DNA of 64,000 nucleotides from Takifugu bimaculatus (Eukaryota; Chordata; Actinopteri; Tetraodontiformes; Tetraodontidae). The stretch lies in contig CP034992.1 in NCBI GenBank assembly GCA_004026145.2, forward strand, positions 10,269,209 through 10,333,208, given 5' to 3'. The translations under genes and the position numbers were made by a program. How positions within the stretch are numbered: the stretch's first letter is position 1; the number at the start of each line of letters is the position of its first letter. The notes under the pieces were generated by a model. The model had not been told where the DNA came from. It searched no databases and was given only the letters and a program-made list of their open reading frames with translations. Positions 21,552 to 33,720 of the stretch are shown here, one piece after another.

Positions 21552-22800
21552 GAACAGTCACAGCTGCAATTATAAAGGTGTGATTAATTACACTTGTGGG
21601 CTTATTTTAGAGTGTAATTTTACATTTCTAACATTCCATTTTATTTTTCAAAATCGCATGTAAGACTCACCTCTATTCAAACCAAATGTATTTTCTATTA
21701 GTCAGAATAAAGTTGTTCATGAAATATTCAAAATGCACTGAGTTCATTGTTGTCATTTACAGGATTGTCCAGATGCAGATGGTTCTGTTTTGTGGAAGAA
21801 GATGAACAGAGAACATACCTGGACTGAATGTGTTTACTTCAGTGTAAAGCAGTAGAATAGAAAAATGACCATTTTCAACAATTTTAGATATCTTGTAGTT
21901 TCAGAAAACTCACAAAATAGAAAAAGGCTCTTCTGTGGTTGATTTATAGATATTTGATTCATTGGGTACATTCTACATTGTTCAGGATGTTCAGGATCCT
22001 TGGTACAATAAAGGAGGAAATAACCAACACACACTTGATTGTCTTGTCCTCCAACTACCAACGAATCATGGTGGAGGAGCTTAAGTGTCCTCAACATCCC
22101 AGAATCTGTTTTGTCTTAATTTGCCCCTCATAAGGCCTCCAATGGGAAAGGGGTACTAGGTGGAGGGCCAGACAAAGCACAGATCTCAAAGACATTATCA
22201 ATTAGGAACAGCATGTCCCACTTAGTGACCAGGGGGCCGGGGCCTGTGTTTGGAGCACATTGGTGCGCGACCAATGGCTGGGACTTTGTCTATGGGCCCA
22301 GATTGTCCAAACATAAAACAGAGACATTAGTCTGTCTTGCAGCAGGGTCTGGGGCCATATGCATTAGGTGATAGGCCATGGCAGGGACACACAAGGATAA
22401 AAAGGAGCTCAAGGAAATCCTCAGCAGAAAGAAAAGTTCCTTTTTCACATGCTCTGATTCTGACAAGAAGGAAGTCAATAGAGAAGTTAAACATGACATG
22501 AAAGCAGCCAAGCTATCGTACAAAACCACCCCTTTTACACATGGTCCTGCTGTATCTGCTGGCAGTATCTGCCACAGGCTGTATCTCCAGGGCTTCATTT
22601 CCCCAGGTTTTTGATTGGTGCAACAACTGACTGGAGCTAAATGTCACTAAAACCAAAGAGATTGGTGGTGACTTTTCCAACAAGCACTTGCAGCTGTTGC
22701 ATGTTTCTTATTTAACAAAAAAATATCCTTGAAGTTGAAAAAGACTGTAAATAATCCAGAATGCACAGCTGTTAATTTAGTGTGGCATATAAATTTTTTA
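21552..22800. repeat. Duplicated 1.2-kb block, copy 3
   Basis: Copy of 6437-7680 and 11371-12627, with the LINE linker relic at about 22382-22510 on the + strand. It is closer in structure to the locus-2 copy because it runs directly into an I-domain relic and NITR 3' exons. Confidence 0.7.
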
Positions 22801-22801
22801 A

Positions 22802-22838
22802 ATTCTGTTTGGAAATGGAACCAAGTTGGCGTGTGGGG
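22802..22838 (+). pseudogene. nitr: Relic 3' end of an I-domain exon, second copy
   Basis: ATTCTGTTTGGAAATGGAAC and following bases to a GTGAGT donor correspond to the FGNGTKL end of V-I exons. It is better preserved than the copy at 12628-12664. It indicates the breakpoint of the deletion that removed the upstream part of the parent receptor. Confidence 0.75.
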
Positions 22839-23537
22839 GTGAGTATCACTTTAACTCATTCCTTGTTATGTCAGTATAGGTTCTGCTTCTACAGTATATT
22901 GTTACTTTATAAAATAATTTGTGACTGGTGATGTCTATTGTCTCCCTGAATTACACAGTAATGACATCATAACTAGCTTAATATAAAGTGAGAGGACAAA
23001 TTTGTGTAAATACTTAAATGATTGTCTGAAACGGCATCGCGGATATCACAATTTCTGATGCATCTCGTGACAGATGAAGGAAACCATCTTGTTTTGGTGT
23101 ATTTCCTCAGTGCGGCCTGGATATTTACCATCATTGTGGTTGTTTTATTATCCATTTCAGTTTTTATGACAAAGAGGAAAAACAGTCATCACTCTCTGGG
23201 TAACTGATGCAATATATTTTGAAGATTCCTAAAGGTAAACTGGGAAAATTACTTTAAAAAAATCTCTTCCTGTGTTTTAAAACAGACTCTCAATCAAGAG
23301 TGCAAGCTTCATCCAGAGCAAATGCAGAGGTGGAGACAATTTTTATTTTTTATTTTTTTTTAAGTTTATATGTATAAATAATCCTTATGTACACACAATA
23401 ACTTACCCTTTATAACATATCTCCAGGGCTACCAAGAGGAAAACAACCTCCATTATGCAGCTTTGAGGAACAACCAGCCCAACAGATCAATGCAGAACAG
23501 ACAGAATGAATGTGTGTACTCTGCTGTGAGGCTGTAG

Positions 23538-24701
23538 ATGTCTTGTTGTCATTGCAGGTTAACACAGGACCTAATTAAGTATTTTGTATTTACTCATACC
23601 GGTTTCTACATTTTCAATTGTATCATTTATCAGTCTCGATGAAACAAAGTTTTCCTAATAAAGTTGTTTTTTCTGGCCATGTCGACAAATGATAGATTAC
23701 CTCCATATATTTATATTCATTTTATGAAGACAAAGCTTGTATCGTGCTGTTGCAGTCCTTAATTTGTGAAGTCAAAAGCTGCAACAATGGTTTTCACAAG
23801 CATTCATATCCATCGGACTATTAAGTTGACCAAAACACCCACTGGATGAGACAAATGCTCCATTATGTGATCATGACCATGTAAACAGCAGCAGGCTATG
23901 TCTTGGATACATAGAAATGCTAAGGCAGGGGCAGTATTATCCAAAGGGTTGGCGTACTCCTGCTGTGTCCACCGTGGTCTCTCCTTCCCGGAACTGCAGG
24001 AATTATTTTTGCTTATTTGGGATCCAACTTGCCAGCAGTTTAGAAAATGTTTAGCTCTCTTTGTTGACCTTTTTGACCTTTTTTTTGTGAAACTTGGGGC
24101 ATAAAGACTAACAAAACAGATAACAAAATTGAACACAATACAAACATTAATTTTTGATTTAATTAAAAATTACTACCTGCTCAAGATTCCCAATACAACT
24201 GAAACCTTGACATCTGTCTGCTGCTTTTTGAATCTGTAGACCTTGGTTAGCTTCCTAATTGGTGCATCAGCATTCAGCATGATGAAAAGCAGTCACAGCT
24301 GCCATTGTTAATATATAATCAATTAAAATTTGATTTTGCAACAAAAGACCTTCAACAGTTTCATTAGAATTGTGAAAAAACTGGCCAAGGGATTTTTGTC
24401 CATCCCTCTATCAGTCTTCGACTTCTTTATCCCTTTTAGGGGACAGGTGGCCGCTTATCCCACTTCTAACTCACAAAGACAAACAACTGTTCATGCCCTC
24501 ATTCACTTCTAATGTCAATGCACATGGACACGGGGAGAACAGGCAAACTCTGCACAAAAAAAAACCCTGACTGCAGGAACCTTCTTGCTTTGTGGCAGCC
24601 ATTTTAGCCCCTACATAACCGTGCCACCCCTGTGTCAGTTCACCTCATGTGCGTCTCCCCTTGTGTTGTGCCACTTTCATCATGTTGTGATTACTGATCA
24701 C
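23538..24701. other. NITR 3' UTR and duplicon spacer, copy 2
   Basis: 3' UTR of the locus-3 tail exons with AATAAA at 23657-23662, then spacer identical in kind to 13362-14524. No gene was recognised. Confidence 0.6.
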
Positions 24702-24796
24702 AAAGTGCCATAATCATAAAGCCTAATCTTTACAAATATTATATTATGGTTATGCCATAATCATAATCTTTGAAAATATTATGATTATGGCCCTTT
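24702..24796. repeat. Fold-back hairpin, copy 2
   Basis: Same inverted-repeat unit as at 14525, slightly longer in the centre, with one arm base changed (GGCCCTTT). Confidence 0.65.
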
Positions 24797-24800
24797 GAAC

Positions 24801-25826
24801 TACCATATTTTCACTGTAATAAAAGGCGCAGTCTCAGTTACGGGTGCTATTTCTGTATTTAAAACATATATAAGGCGCACCGTATTATTAGGCGCATGCT
24901 AAAACATACAGTAAAAAATGACAACAGAAGTAAAACGGTGAGTTTCTTCACATTTATTGAACAAAATATTAATTCTTCTGCCACAAAACCATCAAAGTTT
25001 TCATCTTCTGTATCTGAATTAAACAGCTGCACTATTTCAATGTCCAACATCCCAAATTCCTCTTCTTCATCATCTGAATCAGACTCACCGACCGGTTCCA
25101 CTTCAGCGTTGATTTTGTGAAAGCTCTTACAATACATGAAGACGGTATCATAGCCCATGCGTCTACAATCCACCCGCATATGGTGGCATAACTTGCCCGC
25201 CGCTGCCTCATAGTCTTTGTGAAGGAGTGTTCGCCTTCCTTCATCCAGCGCTCTGTCCGTTTCCGTGGCAGCGGAGAACCACGGTGAACAACGACTTCTC
25301 GTGCCCCGTTGTGCGTATCGCCACCGTGCTGGTCCCCTTTTCTCCACTTTGTGGGTCAAAGGGATGTCAAAAGTCAAAGGGATCTCATCCATGTTGGTGA
25401 TGTGGCTGGGCGCGGTTATCTTGTCGTGGCAGTTGGTGCGGAAGATGGCCGCCCTCTCTTGGTAATCCGCGGGCAGCTGCTGCGCAACAGTTATCCTCGC
25501 ACGTATGGAGAGATGCCGCCTCCTCATAAAGCGAAAATATTAAGATTGCTCGATTGCCATTTTCATTAAATATTTTCATATTTAATGTCCTGCAGTTTAA
25601 AGTAAGCCTCATTCATACGTGTCTCGCTTGACCGGCGCCATTTTAGGGGATCCTTACGCGTAGGTGTGTCGCTAATCGATTGGCGGAGCGTTTACCATAG
25701 TGCACCCACCAAAGGCGAACTGCAGATTTTGGAACTCAGTCCACACACAAGGCGCACCATATTATAAGGCGCACTGTCAATTTTTGAGAAAATCTCAGTG
25801 TTTTAGGTGTGCCTTATAGTCATGAA
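24801..25826 (-). mobile_element. Pogo/Tigger-type relic, copy 2, right end truncated
   Basis: Minus-strand ORF 24859-25527 (222 codons) joins the N-terminal part (RARITVAQQLPADYQERAAI; NMDEIPLTFDIPLT) to the C-terminal part (RRTLLHKDYEAAAGKLCHHM; FNSDTEDENFDGF). The DDE core is absent. The right terminal repeat stops at CTTATAGTCATGAAA, about 8 bp short of the end seen in copy 1, where an L2 LINE begins. The left end retains TACCATATTTTCACTG. Confidence 0.8.
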
Positions 25827-28560
25827 AGGAGGACAGAAAAGCCACTTCTGTTTGTAGTTGTATATCGGCCCCCTGCTGGGCCACATTCAGAGTTCCTGTC
25901 TGAGTTCTCTGATTTTTTATCTGACTTGGTCCTTAGAACGGACAAAGTCATTATCATTGGAGACTTCAATATCCATATGGACGTTATAAATGAGAGCTTT
26001 AGAAATGGCTTCATTTCATTACTTGAGTCAGTTGGTTTCCTCCAGCAGATAAACCAACCAACTCATAGCTTTAACCACACCCTAGATTTAGTCCTGACTT
26101 ATGGTGTTGAGGTAGAACATGTGTCAGTGTTCCCTCAGAACCCAGTCCTGTCAGACCATTCTTTGATCACTTTTACATTTACGATTAAGGATTCTTCTAT
26201 GCTCAGAACAAAGTCTTACTATAGCAGATGTCTTTCAGATAATGCTGTAGCTAAGTTTAAGGAAGTGATCCCTGTGCTGATCCCAGGACCACCGTGTGTT
26301 TCCCCAGGGATCAGTCATTATAATCTTAGCCCTGCTGAGGTTGACTCTATTGCTGAAGGTGCAGCAACCTCACTGAGAATCACGCTTGATTCTGTTGCCC
26401 CCCTGAAAAAGAAAATAGTAAATCAGAGGAGGTGTGCCCCCTGGTATAATTCACATATCAGGACCCTCAAGCAGAAAGTGTGAAGACTAGAAAGGAAGTG
26501 GCATTCTTGTAAAATAGACATCTATCATGTAGCCTGGAAAGACTGTCTATTAGTTTACAAAAAGGCCCTCCGTAAGGCTAGAACAGCTTATTTTTCTTCT
26601 TTGATTGAGGAAAATAAGAGCAACCCCAGGTTTCTTTTCAGCACTGTGGCCAAATTAACCAAGAGTCACAGTGTTTTAGATCCACGTATCCCTTCTTCCC
26701 TTAGTGGTGAAGACTTCATGAGCTTCTTCACTGATAAAGTTCTAGCTATCAGAGAGAAAGCTAACCAGGCCATCCCAACAACTGGACCATCACCAGATGT
26801 GCCGACTGTGGGAACATACAGGGTCTCCAACAAGCCCTTAAGCTCCTTCAGCCCTATATATTTTTCTGAGGCGTCATCGCTAATTCAGAAATCCAAGACC
26901 ACCACGTGTCTTTTAGATCCCATCCCAACACACCTGTTGAAGGATGTTCTACCATTGATAGGCAGTTCTATCCTGGACCAGATCAATGGTTCTTTAGTGT
27001 CAGGTTATGTACCCCGGTCCTACAAGGTGGCAGTGATTAAGCCGTTGCTTAAAAAAACATCACTGGATCCTGATGTCTTAGCAAATTATAGGCCAATATC
27101 CAACCTTCCTTTTATCTCTAAAGTTCTAGAGAAGGTGGTGGTGACTCAGTTACTGGAGCACCTGCAGAGGAACAGCCTGTTTTGAGATGTTTCAGTCAGG
27201 CTTTAGAGCTCATCACAGCACAGAAACAGCACTTCTTAAAGTCACTCATGATCTTCTTATAGCTTCAGATCATGGACTGGTCTCTATGCTGGTTCTGCTG
27301 GACCTCAGTGCTGCTTTTGATACAGTTGATCACAGCATCCTGTTACAGAGACTGGAACATGTGATTGGGATTAAAGGGACAGCACTAGACTGGTTTAGAT
27401 CATACTTATCTGATAGATACCAGTTTGCCCATGTCCATGGTGTTCCCTCCTCATACAGTAGGGTTAGCCATGGAGTTCCTCAAGGTTCTGTACTTGGACC
27501 AATCCTCTTCACATTGTACATGCTTCCCTTAGGGAACATTATTCGGCAGCATGGGATAAATTTTCATTGTTATGCTGATGACACTCAGCTCTATTTATCC
27601 ATGAAACCCGAGGAGACAGAGAAGTTAGTGAAGCTCCAGACCTGTCTTAAAGACATAAAGTCCTGGATGTCTTCAAATTTCCTCCTCCTTAACCCAGGAA
27701 AAACTGAGGTCATGGTGTTTGGTCCTGAACCTCTCTGGGATAGATTAGATCACATGATCACTCTAGATGGTATCTCATTAACATCTAGTCTCTCTGTGAG
27801 GAATCTAGGAGTAACTTTTGATCAAAATCTCTCCTTCAACTCACACATTAAATTAGTCTCTAGAAGTGCCTTTTTTCACTTGAGGAACATCACAAAGATC
27901 AGGAAGCTGCTGACGCGGCATGATGCTGAAAAGTTAGTCCATGCATTTGTTACTTCCAGGCTGGACCACTGTAACTCTTTATTATCAGGGTGTCTAAACA
28001 ACTCTTTAAGAAGCCTCCAGTTGATCCAAAATGCTGCAGCCAGAGTTCTGACAGGTATTGACAAAAGAGATCACATTACTCCTGTAATGGCGTCGCTTCA
28101 TTGGCTGCCCGTTAAATTTAGAATAATTTTTAAAACCCTTCTTTTGACCTACAAGGTCCTCAGAGGCCTAGCTCCATCCTACCTGGAGGAGCTAGTGATA
28201 CCTTATCAGCCCAATAGACCACTCTGCTCTCAGAATGCTGGTCTACTTGTGGTTCCCAGAGTTTCCAGGAGTAGAATAGGGGACCGAGCATTTAGCTACC
28301 AGGCCCCTCTGCTATGGAACCAGCTCCCTGTCCAGGTACGGGAGGCTGACTCCATCGCTACTTTTAAGATCAGACTCAAAACCTACCTCTTTGAAAAAGC
28401 TTATTATTACTAATTCAGTAGTTCCAGTTACTATCATAGACAGACAAATTGTCATACTTAGGGGGTTGTCTAATCGTTAGGTCACATCTTAGCTATGCTG
28501 TTATAGGCCAAGGCTGCCGGGGTCCGGAAACATGATCACCTGACAGGCCTCTGTCACTCC
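25827..28560 (+). mobile_element. L2-type LINE, nearly complete RT, 5'-truncated
   Basis: The element starts inside the endonuclease domain (VVVYRPPAG, IIGDFNIH, LSDHSLITF), then has a linker and RT with LANYRPISNLPFISK, GFRAHHSTETALL, LLDLSAAFDTVDH, VPQGSVLGPILFTLY and an intact YADDTQLYLS. The C-terminal region ends ATFKIRLKTYLFEKAYYY at 28413. Two lesions interrupt the ORF: a TGA at 26481-26483 (a likely CGA change) and one extra T in the run at 27179-27182, which shifts the frame. The 3' UTR follows to the CTCTC repeat. It is much better preserved than the other LINEs here and therefore probably younger. Confidence 0.88.
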
Positions 28561-28569
28561 ACTGGGTCA

Positions 28570-28880
28570 TGGTTTCCTCTCCTCTCCTCTCCTCTCCTTT
28601 CCTCTCCTTTCCTCTCCTCATCAAGCAGACTAGTTATGCTGATTCTTGTGTAGTTTTTCTGCTCCCCCCCCTATTTATTTACAGGTATCGCCGCCCTCGG
28701 AGCTGCATAATGACCTCTGGCCCCGCTGAAGTGATTGTATATCATATTTTTTGCGTGTGTTTCTGTGCTCTGTGCCTCTCCTCTCCTCTCCTCTCCTCTC
28801 CTCTCCTCTCCTCTCCTCTCCCCCTCCTTCTCCCTCTCCTCTCCCTTTCTCTCCTCTTTTCCCTCCTCCTCCTTCTCCGT
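28570..28880. repeat. (CTCTC)n pyrimidine-rich microsatellites flanking an L2 tail
   Basis: Two pure-pyrimidine tracts, about 28570-28618 and 28773-28876, separated by 150 bp of unrelated sequence. They form the junction between the L2 element and the middle of the duplicon upstream block, and could have mediated the rearrangement. Confidence 0.85.
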
Positions 28881-28882
28881 CT

Positions 28883-29580
28883 AAAATGTTTTAGAATGTG
28901 TGCGTCAGAATAACACTCAAAGGTTATAAGAAATTAATCAGAAACCCAAGGGCTTAACTTGCAAGACCACAGAAGTCTAACACTGAGAAATATCTTGTAT
29001 CCATTGGCTACCTCATCAGTATAATCTATACAGCCACATCATAAGACTACAGCATAGGATGTTGCACAACATAAAACAATTTAAGGCACACCTCAAATAT
29101 TGACATACGGGAATGTGAAGTTATTGATTGATCTTTGTAAAAATATGTTTAATAGATTAAAGACTTTTTTTATTCATGTAGTGACACCAGTCTGAGTTGG
29201 GGGTGATGTTAATTTCACATCAAGTCAACCATAACTATACTATTGCAAACAGGTACCTCTATGATACCATCACGTCAGGACCAATGTAATCACTGTGGGT
29301 ATACCATGCTGTTGATATAAGGTCACACACAAATCACATCGTAATTTAGTGTGAAAAAAGCTTGAAAGGTAAATGACATGTGGTTTTGAACAGGATGTAG
29401 AAGTGTCTGCAGAAGCAGGAATTCTAGATACAAAAAAAAGGCACAGCATGGAGAAGGATGTATATATCAAGGCTTTCTTCATTAATTTGAAGTAAAAACA
29501 CAACAGCCCTCCCCCCATGACACAAGCGATTATAAACGCCTAAAGGAAAGTGGTCGAACAAGTGTTTCATGAAACTAACA
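28883..29580. repeat. Duplicon upstream block, copy 3 (5' truncated)
   Basis: Starts at the position equivalent to 554 of copy 1 and runs to the TTTCATGAAACTAA equivalent to about 1245. It then joins directly into V-domain sequence, so the promoter block, leader exon and first V codons are deleted. Confidence 0.75.
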
Positions 29581-29582
29581 GA

Positions 29583-30165
29583 GATTATGTTTCTACCAAG
29601 ATCTCTTTGTTTAAACAAATTCTGGGAGAGAAGCCGAGGCTGATCTGTACGTAGTGGATATCAAGTAAACTTTGGATATTTGTTAATGACTTCAAAACCA
29701 ATCCACATTTCCAAATACATCCTGGTAACAAGGGAGCTTATCTGACAATATCAGATTTGGAGTTATCAGACTCAGCCACCTATTACTGTTTAAATCAGTA
29801 TTTAACAGTATTTGACTTTCTAGAAAGTTATGTCATTGTAGAGGGTTCAGGGTTGACTATAGATCAGCCAGCATCACATTCTATCCAAGCAGAAGGTTCT
29901 GTGACGCTGAATTGTACAGTACATACTGGGTGGACTTGTGATGGGGATCACACTGTTTACTGGTTCAGAAACTCTGGATAATCTCAACTGGGACTCATGT
30001 ACAGCCATACAGGCAGGAATAAGCAGTGTGAGAGGAAAACCAACACCTGTTTCCACAGCTTCTCCATGAAGAACCTGAACACTTCTCAGACTGGGACCTA
30101 CTATTGTGCTGTTGCAGCATGTGGACACATTCTGTTTGGAAATGGAACCACGCTGGTGTTTGAGG
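29583..30165 (+). pseudogene. nitr: NITR pseudogene 4: truncated V-I exon with two stops
   Basis: The exon begins within framework 1/CDR1 (after the first V cysteine) and carries the V end DSATYYCLNQ, the J-like FLESYVIVEG and a complete I domain ending FGNGTTLVFEG with donor at 30166. In-frame stops are TAG (29652-29654) and TAA (29979-29981, where other loci read GPSQ). There is no leader exon, promoter block or TM exon. It lacks the LINE found in loci 1 and 3 at the equivalent site (about 30098), so it shows the empty insertion site. Confidence 0.92.
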
Positions 30166-30521
30166 GTGAGTGTGTTTGAAATCATTTTATTCAAAAGGTT
30201 TATACAAGTTGTTAAAGTGCTACATATTTTTGTGCAGATTATTTTATATATATTGTAGAAATAATTTACATAATATCCTGTTTTTAAAAAAAATAAGCCA
30301 GAATCCACAAATTTATGTCATTGTCCATAGAAAGGTTACCCCAGTTAGCTCTGTTCAGTTGGTTTCAAAATATATAGCGATTGATAGAAAAATTAACCTT
30401 ATGTTTAAACAGATATGGCCTAAATATCCCCTGATTCTCTGTTATATGGAGCTTTTAGTTTCTAAAATGTGGAAGAAATGTAACATTTATAGCCCATTTT
30501 AAATTTTACATGGAGATGGAA
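30166..30521. other. Intron-like duplicon sequence, copy 3, with I-domain relic
   Basis: Matches 4585-4940. The relic J segment (GGAGATGGAACCAAACAG, ending at 30529) is split here by a hAT element and resumes at 31602. Confidence 0.6.
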
Positions 30522-30529
30522 CCAAACAG

Positions 30530-31593
30530 TAGTGATGGGACGAGCGACACTGGTGCGTCAGCACTGTGCCGAGAGCTCAAGAGTGAAACCCCGTATCGGT
30601 GCGTGTATTGCTTTAAGAAAGAATCACGTGACCGATACAGGAATTGTATCATTTGGACGTGCCGCGTCAAAGTGCGTTCATAAGGAAACAAACTGTATCG
30701 AAATGTCGTGGGTTTGTTGGATGGAGTTTTGCAGTTGCGCAATTATGGATCGTTCTAAGAAGTTTTCCCCAATGTGGAATAATTTTTATCTTGTGACTCC
30801 AAAGGGAAATCTTTTTCTCCTTTGAGCATTGTTTCCTGTTATATACAATTTTTAACGGTGGCGCATTGCACTCACTTTATCAAGTGAATGATCTGTGATA
30901 CATATGATAGTCAGTTTAAGAGCCTTACAGTTGCTTTATTCATTTTATCTCATAATAACGAGATCCTGATCTCGAAATCATGAGATAGGGTGTCTATTTT
31001 TTTAACAAGTGAATGAAATGCGCCACCTTAGTTTTTACTCTGTTCTGGTAAGAGGTTTGAATTGTTTTCAGATAAATTCACTTTATTTTATTGTAGGTGT
31101 CTTACATCAATAAGAGCACTTCATCAATGCTGAGGCATTATAGAGCTCTGCATGGCAATGAAGAATTGGCAGATACTCGTGAGAGCACCAGAAAACATAT
31201 CCACATCTGCATCAACTTGCACTTAAAACTCTCTGCTCACCATCGTCATCTGCACCGTGTGAAAGAGTATTTTCTAAGGCTGGGGAGCTGGTGTCTAAGA
31301 GGAGAAATCGCCTTGGAGCAAAGACACTCCAAAAACTTTTGTTCCTCAAGAAAAATGCATAACTTTTTTGTCTTTTATTTCATATGATTTAACAGTTAAC
31401 AAATGTGTGTACATAAGTAAAAAATTGTAACTCTGAATTGTAACTCAAATTTCCTATATTTTACAGACCAACTCAGTTTAGCAAACAAGGAATTCCTTTA
31501 CCTGCAATCATTTTATAACTACTGCAGGGGTCACTATCTGGTGACCAACACAGTATCAATACAGTGCCGACACAGTTTGTCGGCACATCACTA
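30530..31593 (+). mobile_element. hAT (ZBED-type) deletion derivative, 1064 bp, 8-bp TSD
   Basis: Target-site duplication CCAAACAG at 30522-30529 and 31594-31601. Terminal inverted repeats are TAGTGATGGGACGA and, in reverse at the right end, TAGTGATGTGCCGA. The interior keeps both ends of a transposase: a BED-finger start at about 30745 (MDRSKKFSPMWNNFYLVTPK) and its continuation at about 31100 (YINKSTSSMLRHYRALHG), then a C-terminal dimerisation segment at about 31238-31360 (PCERVFSKAGELVSKRRNRL). The RNase H-like catalytic core is gone, so it is non-autonomous. It is absent from the equivalent sites at loci 1 and 3, so it inserted after duplication. Confidence 0.9.
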
Positions 31594-31601
31594 CCAAACA
31601 G

Positions 31602-31720
31602 GTCTTTGTGGGTGAATTACCTTCTATGTTCATGACTCCGGTATTCTGAGTTTCGACTGTTATGACTTTAACTTGGATTCAGGAATTTGAATTGATTAGT
31701 TCATATATATACACACACAC

Positions 31721-31759
<39 letters not shown>

Positions 31760-33006
31760 TGCATACATGGGCACAGATAAACGGGAGGGGTTTTTTGTTA
31801 CGTATTTACTGGTTTGTTGAAAAATATGAGCGCACTAACATGAAGACTGTCTCAAAAATGCTGTCACAAATGCATACAAATATTTAACTTAAATGTGTTA
31901 TGGGAAGTCAAGGAGGCCTGGACCCAGATGCAGAGTAGCAGATACGGCTCTTTATTGATAACAAAAAGGTGCAAGACGCAGGAATCAATCAAAGTAGCAA
32001 CGGAAACAACTCTAGCAAAGTAACAACAGAAAATCTACGAACTAAAAATCACCATAAAAGGGAAAAACCGTCGAGAAAAAGTACAAACAAAAACGCAGTG
32101 ACGAGGCACTGGAACAAACTCACACGCTGGAAGTAAACACGGAAAACAGGAGGCAAAAAACTGGAGATCACAGAGGGTGGGAGCTAGACGCTGTGGCAAA
32201 ACAACAATCCAGCACCGGAGGCAAAGAGAGGGGAGTTTAAGTAGCCGCTGAATTAAGGTAATGCGCTGCAGGTGCGCCAGAGGCTCAGCGCTCATCAGAG
32301 TTCGGCCCGTCCCTGCCTGCCGATCCTGCAGGTGGGGGGAGGAGGCGAGAAACCCGAGCCACAACAAAATGGTTCTCAACTCTCAAATAATAAAAGTCAA
32401 CAAAGTCACAAAAATGAAAAAAGAAATGAGCATGGCAAGCCACTAGTTTTACCAGGTCTGGTTTTTGGCAAATCTGGCTCCTAGCACAAAAGTCTTTGTT
32501 CTTTACATTACATGTTTCAAAGCAGTGTGACATGTTCACAGTGACTGTAGAGAGGTGACTCCTCAGCGAAAAGGTGCAATTTATGATAAGTTTTATTTCT
32601 GAGTTGCAAATACCTGAACAAAAGCTTTGTGTGGAAATATTGTAGCCAAACTAGGAATTTGACAATGATAACTTGGATTTAGATTATGAACCTCAAAAAC
32701 AATTATTTAATTGGCTTAAACTTGCAATAAAAGGCCATTCCACCTCAACTCATTGGTTTCAGAGCCTGGGTACTTGAGAAAAACTTATTCAACGGAACTG
32801 GTGGTTGGAGTAAATCGCTACCTGTACTTGTTCAAGCTCTACTGCCTGTTCTTCTTCACCATGGAACTGAAACCTTGACCTCTGTCTGCTGCTGTGTTCA
32901 TCTACAAATGATAAACACTCTCAGTTCTCAGTTTACTTCCTGTGTGGTGCATCATCATTCAGCACCTTTCTGGTAGAGTATCTGGCTTTCTCGGTGTGCA
33001 TGATGA
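31602..33006. repeat. Duplicon spacer, copy 3, with CA/TA tract and interspersed repeat
   Basis: Resumes the sequence interrupted by the hAT element. A (TA)n/(CA)n tract lies at about 31704-31762. At 31905-32450 is the second copy of the interspersed repeat seen at 5320-5870. The remainder matches 5871-6436. No gene was seen. Confidence 0.6.
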
Positions 33007-33720
33007 ACAGTCACAGCTGCAATTATAAAGGTGTGATTAATTACACTTCTGGGCTTATTTTAGAGAGTAATTTTACATTTCTAACATTCCATTTTATTTT
33101 TCAAAATCGCATGTAAGACTCACCTCTGTCCAAACCAAATGTATTTTCTATTAGTCAGAATAAAGTCATTCATTAAATATTCAAAATGCACTAAGTTCAT
33201 TGTTGTCATTTACAGGATCGTCCAGATGCAGATGTTTCTGTTTTGTGGAAGAAGAAGATGAACAGAGAACATACCTGGACTAAATGTGTTTACTTCAGTG
33301 TAAAGCAGTAGAATAGAAAAATGACCATTTTCAACAATTTTAGATATCTTGTAGTTTCAGAAAACTCACAAAATAGAAAAAGGCTCTTCTGTGGTTGATT
33401 TATAGATATTTGATTTATGTATACATTCTACATTGTTCAGGATGTTCAGGATCCTTGGTACAATAACGGAGGAAATAACCAACACACACTTGATTGTCTT
33501 GTCCTCCAAGAGTCAGTATCTGCCACAGGCTGTATCTCCAGGGCTTTATTTCCCCAGGTTTTTGATTGGTGCAACAACTGACTGGAGCTAAATGTCACTA
33601 AAACCAAAGAGATTGGTGGTGACTTTTCCAACAAGCACTTGCAGCTGTTGAATGTTTCTTATTTTACAAAAAAATATCCTTAAAGTTGAAAAAGACTGTA
33701 AATAATCCAGAATGTGCAGC
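33007..33720. repeat. Duplicated 1.2-kb block, copy 4, with internal deletion
   Basis: Matches the ends of 6437-7680. About 0.5 kb, including the LINE linker relic, is missing at the junction near 33509 (TTGTCCTCCAA joined to GAGTCAGTATCTGCC). Confidence 0.7.

Larger units (their letters stand above)
17550..23537 (+). pseudogene. nitr: NITR pseudogene 3: stop codon plus LINE, intact 3' exons
   Basis: Exon 1 is 17550-17598. The V-I exon starts at 17707 and is a near copy of locus 1, but has an in-frame TAA at 17877-17879 in the V domain, where locus 1 has TCA. The same LINE as in locus 1 splits the I domain (18318-20446), with the exon end at 20447-20506. Unlike locus 1, 3' exons follow: TM 23074-23199, cytoplasmic 23286-23329 and 23427-23537 (GYQEENNLHYAAL ... 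ECVYSAV, stop TAG at 23535-23537), with a proper CCAG acceptor and AATAAA at 23657. These 3' exons were inherited from a locus-2 type unit: an I-domain relic (22802-22838) precedes them. The locus is a fusion of two duplicon halves and cannot encode a full receptor. Confidence 0.88.

Noticed and set aside
26481..27190. Treating the three L2 open frames as separate genes
   Set aside because: Endonuclease, linker and RT motifs are in the canonical order of one LINE ORF, interrupted by a single stop and a one-base frameshift.
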